DNA of 32,735 bases from Peptococcaceae bacterium (GTDB lineage Bacteria; Bacillota; Desulfotomaculia; Desulfotomaculales; Pelotomaculaceae). The stretch is taken from contig JAAYRI010000017.1 in NCBI GenBank assembly GCA_012518875.1, positions 1-32,735 of the forward strand, read 5' to 3'. Position numbers and translations under genes: made by a program. Shown here piece by piece: positions 27,225 through 32,735 of the stretch (the first letter of the stretch is position 1; every line of letters begins with the position of its first letter). A model generated the notes under the pieces. It was not told the origin of the DNA, ran no database searches, and was given only the letters and a program-made list of their open reading frames with translations.

Positions 27225-27680
27225 TCAAACCAGCTTGTCCAGCACCTTGATAATCATTTCCTTCAGCTTGTGGGCACACTGGCGATAGGTTTCCAGGGTC
27301 TGCCCCACAGGATCAGGCACGTCACCGCCATGTCCGGCAAAATCAGCCAGCAGGAAAACCTTCTCATCACTGCCGGGGAACAGACTGTTCACTTGTTCAC
27401 TGTGTGCCCGGGTCATAGTAAGGATCAAGTCCGCCTCACGCACATTTTCTTCTGTCAGCAGGGCTGCCCGATGATCACTAAGATCAATTCCTTCCCCGGC
27501 CATAACCTGTACGGCAAAGGCCGCGGCCACATCCCCCGGGAAGGCGGCTAGACCAGCAGAGTTCACACTGATATTACTATTGGGGCCGAATTTTTTCTCC
27601 AGTAGTTTGCCTGCCAGTGCCTCCGCCATGCAGCTACGGCAGGTATTTCCGGTGCAAACAAAGAGTATTTTTATTCCAAT
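27225..27680 (-). CDS. ywlE: Low-molecular-weight phosphatase, protein-arginine phosphatase type (YwlE-like), apparent ATT start
   Basis: The catalytic P-loop CTGNTCRS (Cys9 to Ser16) and the general-acid segment VPDPVGQTLETY identify the low-molecular-weight phosphatase/arsenate reductase fold. The Thr between Asn and Cys of the loop is the residue linked to phospho-arginine specificity in B. subtilis YwlE. The P-loop lies upstream of the first ATG (27629), which therefore cannot be the start. In the same frame between a TGA and the P-loop there is no ATG, GTG or TTG. An ATT at 27680, six bases after GGAGGGG, gives (M)GIKILFVCTGNTC, the usual family beginning, and a normal 151 residues. Order with mntP and rpiB matches ywlD-ywlE-ywlF. 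Confidence 0.85.
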   Translation of the reverse strand: MGIKILFVCTGNTCRSCMAEALAGKLLEKKFGPNSNISVNSAGLAAFPGDVAAAFAVQVMAGEGIDLSDHRAALLTEENVREADLILTMTRAHSEQVNSLFPGSDEKVFLLADFAGHGGDVPDPVGQTLETYRQCAHKLKEMIIKVLDKLV

Positions 27681-27748
27681 AACCCCCCTCCTGGATCAGG
27701 TTTTAAAGAACAATATAATTTGCAAAACCCTCTGCGAAAACAACGTTT

Positions 27749-28288
27749 TTAAAAAAAGAGTCTCACACCGATGCCAATGAGTACCGCCCCACCGAACAAC
27801 TGGGCCCTTTCCCCGACCAGACTGTTCATAAAGCGCCCACATGCCAGACCGGCAGCAGTCATAATACCGGCCACAAGGCCTATCGTGGCTGCCGTTCGCA
27901 GCAATTCCACATGTTGTGCACCAAGGGTAAATCCCACGCTAAGGGCGTCCATGCTTACACATGCACCCAGCAGAATTAGCCCCCAGGCATTAAAACTAAT
28001 TTTCGTGCCCGCTTTCTTCCCCTGCCCCCTGCTGTCCCAAATCATGTGCAGGCCCAGGTAGATGAGGAGGGCAGCCCCAATGAGGGATGCCATCCGGCCT
28101 AGTAAGGCACCGGCCAGTTCGCCTATGTACCATCCCGCTAAAGGCATAACCACATGAAATACTAGAACAGTAATGGTAATAGTTATCGCCTGCTTGCGGT
28201 CTACCCCAGTCATACCAATTCCCAGACACAAGGAAAAGGCATCTGTGCCCAAGGCCACGGCTAATATTATTAATGTAAAAAACCCCAT
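27749..28288 (-). CDS. mntP: Manganese efflux pump MntP (YwlD)
   Basis: A 179-residue membrane protein with six predicted helices in two DUF204-type repeats. Each repeat carries the conserved acidic motif: ALGTDAFSLCLGIGM at residues 12-26 and ACVSMDALSVGFTLG in the second half. MntP exports Mn2+ and protects against its excess; Asp in the DAFS/DALS motifs is needed in characterised members. The ATG has GGAGGGG upstream. It lies between sua5 and ywlE, as in B. subtilis. Confidence 0.92.
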   Translation of the reverse strand: MGFFTLIILAVALGTDAFSLCLGIGMTGVDRKQAITITITVLVFHVVMPLAGWYIGELAGALLGRMASLIGAALLIYLGLHMIWDSRGQGKKAGTKISFNAWGLILLGACVSMDALSVGFTLGAQHVELLRTAATIGLVAGIMTAAGLACGRFMNSLVGERAQLFGGAVLIGIGVRLFF

Positions 28289-28368
28289 AGCCCCTCCGGG
28301 ATCTAGAAAAAATGTTTGGCTAGCAAAAGTGCTGCCCTTGTATATCTATTATGTAACGGTAATGCAAA

Positions 28369-29394
28369 TTACACTTGTATCAAACGCCCGTCGGCGGCCT
28401 TCTTGAGACGGTTCATCACTGTCAACCCTATTCCCTTCTCCTCCAGCCCCTCCACCAGGATAATATCCACTGCCAACTCATTGAAACTGCGCAAAGCTGC
28501 ATACAACCCGGCAGCCACTGTCTCCGGGCTCCCCTTGTAGCCAGCAAAAACCACTTTCCCGGCGGAAGAAAAATCCTCGCTATCGACATAGGTAAGAATA
28601 CCCACCCGCCTGCCGTTACGTTTCTCCGCCTCGGCCAGCCGACGAATTTTACTTGCCACTGCCGGACCACTTCCAGTAACCAGATAGAGTGGCGCATGGG
28701 GTGCATAGTGGGTGTGCTTTGCCGCCCCATCGGTTATGTTTATATTCACCCCACCCAAGCAGCTACCTAATTCCTCCAGGGTTATCCCCCCCGGCCGCAA
28801 CACGGTGGGTGCCTGGGTGGTCAAATCAAGAACTGTTGATTCCACGCCAATCCCGGCAGGGCCACCATCCAGGATAGCATCAATGCGACCATCGAAATCC
28901 TGCAATACATGTGCCGCCTGGGTGGGGCTGGGCTGCCCCGATAAGTTAGCACTGGGCGCTGCCACGGGCACACCGGCCGCCTTTATTAGTGCCAGTGCTA
29001 CCGGGTGATCAGGCATGCGCACGGCTACCGTAGTCAATCCACCTGTAACTATATCAGGCACTACCGGGGCCGCAGGTAGAATAATTGTCAGGGGACCGGG
29101 CCAAAAGTCATTCATAAGCAATTCTGCTTCCACAGTTATATCTTTTACAACCGCCTTCAATTGGCTGCGGGAAGATATGTGCACAATAAGGGGGTTATCC
29201 GGTGGACGACCCTTGACCTCAAAGATCCTGGCTACCGCCCTGGTGTTTGTAGCGGCAGCTCCCAGACCATAAACAGTTTCTGTGGGAAAAGCCACCAGAC
29301 CTCCCCGGCGTAGAACCATCCCCGCCCTGGCGATGGCATCTTTCTCCGGGTTAACCCGATCAACCTTTAAGTGACATGTTTTTATACCCCGCAC
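28369..29394 (-). CDS. ywlC: L-threonylcarbamoyladenylate synthase (Sua5/YwlC)
   Basis: The 341-residue enzyme makes threonylcarbamoyl-AMP for the t6A modification of tRNAs reading ANN codons. The N-terminal YrdC domain (about 15-205) has GGLVAFPTETVYGLGA, KGRPPDNPLIVHI and VAAPSANLSGQPSPT; a linker leads to the C-terminal Sua5 domain (about 225-341, with GGPAGIGVESTVLDL near the junction). The start is GTG 29394 with GAGGT 9 bases upstream. It follows prmC after 18 bases and so is translated close behind it. Confidence 0.95.
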   Translation of the reverse strand: MRGIKTCHLKVDRVNPEKDAIARAGMVLRRGGLVAFPTETVYGLGAAATNTRAVARIFEVKGRPPDNPLIVHISSRSQLKAVVKDITVEAELLMNDFWPGPLTIILPAAPVVPDIVTGGLTTVAVRMPDHPVALALIKAAGVPVAAPSANLSGQPSPTQAAHVLQDFDGRIDAILDGGPAGIGVESTVLDLTTQAPTVLRPGGITLEELGSCLGGVNINITDGAAKHTHYAPHAPLYLVTGSGPAVASKIRRLAEAEKRNGRRVGILTYVDSEDFSSAGKVVFAGYKGSPETVAAGLYAALRSFNELAVDIILVEGLEEKGIGLTVMNRLKKAADGRLIQV

Positions 29395-29412
29395 AATAAA
29401 CCGACCTCACAT

Positions 29413-30258
29413 TTAAATAAAATGCCTACCTGCACCTTTGTACCTGGCCACAACCAGTCTATCCAGACCGGCCAGATCCGGTTTGATCTGCACCTCCCAA
29501 AACTGTGGGTCAAAAAGCCCCCGGGCAGGGGGACCCTGATCAAACCCTATTTCCATTAACAGATAGCCGCCTTCCCTCAAGCAGGTAACTGCCTGAGGTA
29601 TAAGCCGCCTGTAATGGGCCAACCCGTCCCTCCCACCGGCCAGGGCCAGACGGGGCTCAAACATTCTGACCTCCCCGGGTAGCTCAGGGAGGTCACCTTC
29701 AGCAATATAAGGCAGGTTGGCAGCAATTAGGTCAACGCCGCCTTTCGGTGCAGAGCCAACAAGGGGCTGCAGAAGATCCCCTGGTTGCAGCGTTACCCTA
29801 TCACTCACACCATGCCTGATACAATTGTGCCTGGCCACCTCCAGGGCCGCCACAGAGCGGTCAATAGCAGTAACCCTGGCCCCCCTGTTGTAATAAGCCA
29901 GACTAACAGCAATAGCCCCACTACCGGTACCCACATCCACAAGGAAAGGGCAGGGCGGCATAATTTCTAGCGCCTTTTCCACCAGCAGCTCAGTTTCCGG
30001 TCTGGGTATCAGCACAGATTTATCTACATAAAAATCAAGACTCATAAACCCCTTATTACCGGTGATATAGGCCACCGGTTCGCCGGAAAGCCGCCTGTTG
30101 GTAAAAATATTATATTGCGCAAGCTCTTGATCCTTTAGGGTCCGGTCCCACTCCTGGTAGAGGGCAGCCCTGTCCATGCCAGTGATATGCAAAACACACA
30201 CCTCGGCGTCCAGCGCCGCCGTATCTATACCATGGGTCCTAAACCTTTTCCTGGCCAT
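29413..30258 (-). CDS. prmC: Release-factor glutamine methyltransferase PrmC
   Basis: This enzyme methylates the Gln of the GGQ motif in release factors, matching the adjacent prfA. The SAM motif is LVDVGTGSGAIAVSLA. The catalytic NPPY motif reads ANLPYIAE, with Leu for the first Pro, a variant I believe occurs in some relatives. From ATG 30258 (ribosome site GAGAGG 8 bases upstream) the protein has 281 residues. The codons just upstream encode ALTIREAFR, which matches the usual N-terminus of PrmC (MTIREAL-type). There is no ATG, GTG or TTG there before a TGA; an ATA at 30288 stands 7 bases after GAGGTG. The true start may therefore be this ATA (291 residues). Confidence 0.93.
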   Translation of the reverse strand: MARKRFRTHGIDTAALDAEVCVLHITGMDRAALYQEWDRTLKDQELAQYNIFTNRRLSGEPVAYITGNKGFMSLDFYVDKSVLIPRPETELLVEKALEIMPPCPFLVDVGTGSGAIAVSLAYYNRGARVTAIDRSVAALEVARHNCIRHGVSDRVTLQPGDLLQPLVGSAPKGGVDLIAANLPYIAEGDLPELPGEVRMFEPRLALAGGRDGLAHYRRLIPQAVTCLREGGYLLMEIGFDQGPPARGLFDPQFWEVQIKPDLAGLDRLVVARYKGAGRHFI

Positions 30259-30330
30259 CCTAAAGGCCTCTCTTATTGTTAGGGCTATATCCTTTCACCT
30301 CACAGGTCCGGAGGTAGAACCTTCCGGCCC

Positions 30331-31398
30331 CTAGTCAATCTGTTTTAACTGCTCGGCCTGATCGGTGGTAACCAGGGCCTCGATGGTCTCATCAAGATCC
30401 CCATCCAGTACCCCATCCAGCCGGTGCAGTGTCAGACCGATCCGGTGATCGGTAACCCTGTTTTGTGGGAAATTATAGGTTCTGATCCGCTCGCTGCGGT
30501 CACCGGACCCAACCATTGATTTTCTAGTGCTGGCCAGTTTTTGCTGTTGTTCTTCTTCCATGCGGTCCAGCAAACGGGCCCTCAAAACCTTCATCGCCTT
30601 ATCCTTATTTTTATGCTGGGATTTTTCATCCTGCATGGAAACCACTATTCCCGATGGAATGTGGGTGATGCGTACTGCAGATTGGGTTGTATTTACCGAC
30701 TGTCCACCATGTCCGGAAGAACAGAATACATCTATCCGCAAGTCATTGGGGTCTATTTCCAAATCCACTTCCTCTACCTCCGGCAAAACTGCCACCGTGG
30801 CAGCAGAAGTATGGATACGCCCACCGGATTCGGTAGTAGGAATGCGCTGTACCCGGTGAACACCACTTTCAAATTTCAAGCGACTATAGGCTCCACGACC
30901 CCGAATAAGGAAGATAAGCTCTTTGAAACCGCCAATATCTGTGTAGTTGGCGTCAAGGACCTCAGTTTTCCATCCATGCCGCTCAGCATAACGGGAATAC
31001 ATGCGGAACAAATCTGCAGCAAAAAGTGCTGCTTCTTCTCCACCTGTACCGGCGCGTATCTCTAGAATCACATTTTTCTTGTCCTTGGGATCCTGAGGCA
31101 ATAGCAGCAACCTCAATTGTTGTTCCCGAGCTTCCTTTTTTGCATAAAGTTCATCGAGTTCAGCCTGGGCCATCTCACACATCTCGGGATCATCTTCCTC
31201 GTCTAAAAGGGTTTTCGCACCCTCAATCTCCCCATCAATTTTCTTAAATTCACGATAGGCAGTAACCAAATCGGTCAAGTCGGCATGTGCCTTAACATAC
31301 TGCTGCCAACGCGCCAAATCAGCGATCACCTCCGGATCCCCGATTAAATTTCCCAACTCTTCATATTTCTTTTCCAGGCTGGCTAGTTTTTCCAGCAA
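30331..31398 (-). CDS. prfA: Peptide chain release factor 1
   Basis: The 355-residue factor ends translation at UAA and UAG. The GGQ motif ([11 protein letters not shown]) is intact. The stop-recognition tripeptide region reads [18 protein letters not shown], with PTT at the PxT position, which distinguishes RF1 from the SPF of RF2. The N-terminal coiled domain (1-100) and C-terminal [20 protein letters not shown] are normal. Its own methylase prmC lies 72 bases downstream. The stop of the DUF1385 gene precedes it by 2 bases. Confidence 0.98.
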   Translation of the reverse strand: MLEKLASLEKKYEELGNLIGDPEVIADLARWQQYVKAHADLTDLVTAYREFKKIDGEIEGAKTLLDEEDDPEMCEMAQAELDELYAKKEAREQQLRLLLLPQDPKDKKNVILEIRAGTGGEEAALFAADLFRMYSRYAERHGWKTEVLDANYTDIGGFKELIFLIRGRGAYSRLKFESGVHRVQRIPTTESGGRIHTSAATVAVLPEVEEVDLEIDPNDLRIDVFCSSGHGGQSVNTTQSAVRITHIPSGIVVSMQDEKSQHKNKDKAMKVLRARLLDRMEEEQQQKLASTRKSMVGSGDRSERIRTYNFPQNRVTDHRIGLTLHRLDGVLDGDLDETIEALVTTDQAEQLKQID

Positions 31399-31400
31399 AT

Positions 31401-32270
31401 TCAGTTACCCTCCTTAAATACAGCCTTAAAAGCAGCAAGGGCTACCTCCACCTGGTCGTCATCAGGCGGGTTCGTAGTTAGCTTTTGCAGCCATAGACCT
31501 GGGGTTATTAATATACGACACAAAGGAACAGTGGCGTATTTACCTGATAGTTTAACCAATTCATAGGAAATACCTGCCACCACCGGCAATAGCAATACCC
31601 GAGACAGGATCCTCCACCATAATACCTGTTTTCCCAGCAGGGAAAAAACTAGAATGCTAATTACAATCACAATCAGTAGAAAACTGGTGCCGCATCTAGG
31701 ATGCAATGTTGAATAGCTTTGGATTTTTTCCACCACCAGCGGCTCCTTGGCCTCATAAGCGTTTATGACCTTATGTTCGGCGCCGTGGTATTGAAAGACA
31801 CGTTTGATATCTTCCAGTCTGCCAATGGCTACTATATAGATAAGCAACACGGCAATACGAAAAAACCCCTCTATTATATTCTGTATCAGTGTACCGGGGG
31901 CAATGGTAATCATCAGATGGGCCAGGGCAGTAGGCAGCACAGCGAAGAGAAAAATTGCCAGGCCCATAGAGAGAATAATCGTGATCACAATTTCCTTGAT
32001 GGTCAGTTGCTCCTCTTCCTCATCGGTAGCCTGGCTGGCGGAAAAGGACAGCGCCTCAATTCCCATAGCCAGGGATTCAATCAAGACGATTGTCCCCCGC
32101 ACAAAAGGCCATTTCAAAAAGGGCACCTTTCTTGTAACCGAGCCCACTTCTTTTTCATCAACTAGGATAGATTGGTCCGGTTTTCGCACCGCAATAGCAC
32201 GGCTATCAGGGCCGCGCATCATCACACCTTCAATTACAGCCTGGCCTCCATACTGAAACTGGGAACTCAT
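31401..32270 (-). CDS. DUF1385 membrane protein (YqhQ-like)
   Basis: The 289-residue protein belongs to the DUF1385 family, function unknown. The N-terminal [20 protein letters not shown] and the internal [12 protein letters not shown] and [13 protein letters not shown] motifs are family hallmarks and may bind a metal (His, Cys). Four membrane segments are visible (about 93-115, 132-153, 200-220, 228-245). It is often found next to rpmE and prfA in Clostridia. It ends 2 bases before prfA, so co-translation is likely. I cannot state a role. Confidence 0.9.
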   Translation of the reverse strand: MSSQFQYGGQAVIEGVMMRGPDSRAIAVRKPDQSILVDEKEVGSVTRKVPFLKWPFVRGTIVLIESLAMGIEALSFSASQATDEEEEQLTIKEIVITIILSMGLAIFLFAVLPTALAHLMITIAPGTLIQNIIEGFFRIAVLLIYIVAIGRLEDIKRVFQYHGAEHKVINAYEAKEPLVVEKIQSYSTLHPRCGTSFLLIVIVISILVFSLLGKQVLWWRILSRVLLLPVVAGISYELVKLSGKYATVPLCRILITPGLWLQKLTTNPPDDDQVEVALAAFKAVFKEGN

Positions 32271-32289
32271 ATCATCACCCCTTTAGCAG

Positions 32290-32317
32290 AAATAGCAGAG
32301 CTCCCGCCCTGCTATTT
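32290..32317 (-). terminator. Hairpin after rpmE, possible weak terminator
   Basis: Perfect 9-bp inverted repeat AAATAGCAG / CTGCTATTT beginning 3 bases after the rpmE stop. The leftward T run is short (TTTCTG), so it probably ends only part of the transcripts and lets the rest continue into DUF1385 and prfA. Confidence 0.45.
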
Positions 32318-32320
32318 TTC

Positions 32321-32524
32321 TTACTTGGTTAAGCCGTATTTTTTGCGGAATCGTTCGGCTCTGCCGCCGGTGTCGATTGTCCGTTGTGTACCGGTATAGA
32401 ATGGATGGCACCTGGAACATATTTCTACCCGCAGTTCCTTTTTTGTTGATCCTGTTTCAAAGGTCGCGCCACAAACACAGGAAACCTTGGCGACACCGTA
32501 TTCTGGATGTATATTTTTCTTCAT
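32321..32524 (-). CDS. rpmE: 50S ribosomal protein L31, zinc-binding form
   Basis: The 67-residue ribosomal protein retains the zinc ligands Cys-x-Cys (VSCVCGATF) and Cys-x2-Cys ([12 protein letters not shown]), so it is the zinc-containing (C+) type rather than the zinc-free paralogue. It sits on the central protuberance of the large subunit. The start is ATG 32524 with GAGG 8 bases upstream; a GTG three codons earlier overlaps that site. It heads the operon with a strong promoter. Confidence 0.97.
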   Translation of the reverse strand: MKKNIHPEYGVAKVSCVCGATFETGSTKKELRVEICSRCHPFYTGTQRTIDTGGRAERFRKKYGLTK

Positions 32525-32565
32525 TTGATTCACCTCGCTATCGCCACAAGAAAAAACACTTTATA

Positions 32566-32594
32566 ATTATAGCATACGTGGTTACAACTCGCAA
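32566..32594 (-). promoter_or_regulatory. SigA-type promoter of rpmE
   Basis: Reading leftward, TTGCGA (plus 32589-32594), a 17-base spacer ending in TGC, and a perfect TATAAT (plus 32566-32571), so the -10 is also of the extended TGnTATAAT kind. The start would lie about 35 bases before the ATG. Confidence 0.8.
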
Positions 32595-32735
32595 CAAAAT
32601 AACCTGTGCTGTTAGTGTCAAGTAAAAGTAGGCAGGTATCCCATCTTTCCTGTAGCAGAGTCAAGCAGACCATCGTGATCAACCTTTTACAACCTAGCCA
32701 AACATGACTTCATTTTAAAAAACACAATAAAACAC

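Overview
The window looks like a chromosomal segment of an endospore-forming Clostridia bacterium, most likely of the Desulfotomaculum/Pelotomaculum kind. The lineage is inferred from the gene set and from remembered similarity, not from a search. Spore genes (spoIID, spoIIID, ywmB) are present. From right to left the order rpmE, prfA, prmC, ywlC, mntP, ywlE, rpiB, glyA, mnaA/wecB, atp operon, ywmB, spoIID, spoIIID, mbl follows the order known from Bacillus subtilis, with some genes missing (for example murA between ywmB and spoIID).

Right part (about 15.8-32.5 kb, all minus strand): a housekeeping block. rpmE has a strong SigA-type promoter and is followed by a DUF1385 membrane protein, release factor 1 and its methylase PrmC, the tRNA t6A enzyme Sua5/YwlC, a manganese exporter, a protein-arginine phosphatase-like enzyme, ribose-5-phosphate isomerase B, serine hydroxymethyltransferase, a dCMP deaminase and UDP-GlcNAc 2-epimerase. 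A complete ten-gene F1Fo ATP synthase operon follows (atpZ, atpI, atpB, E, F, H, A, G, D, C) and ends in a good intrinsic terminator. Its c subunit is of the proton type.

Middle (7.1-15.7 kb): ywmB and spoIID, then spoIIID and mbl, all minus. Between spoIID and spoIIID sits a plus-strand cassette: a TetR repressor with its own promoter and a palindromic operator, an HlyD-like adaptor, one degenerate ABC ATPase and two ABC-2 permeases. The layout is that of E. coli cecR-ybhGFSR, but the ATPase is only half the usual size and lacks several catalytic residues.

Left part (1-7.1 kb): an ECF sigma factor and membrane anti-sigma pair (plus) lies between two minus-strand genes for exported surface proteins: a large subtilase with C-terminal SLH repeats and a probable S-layer-type protein cut by the window edge. 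The main finding is here. Upstream of the sigma gene, the surface-protein gene and the subtilase gene there is the same promoter-like element, GAAC, 18 bases, GTCTAA, with identical spacing. This suggests a compact, self-regulated envelope system. The two surface genes, mbl, and less clearly the atp operon also carry SigH (Spo0H)-type promoters, which would link surface and shape genes to the onset of sporulation.

Other points of note are two genes (ywlE, prmC) whose conserved N-termini begin upstream of any ATG/GTG/TTG codon, and stable hairpins between atp genes.
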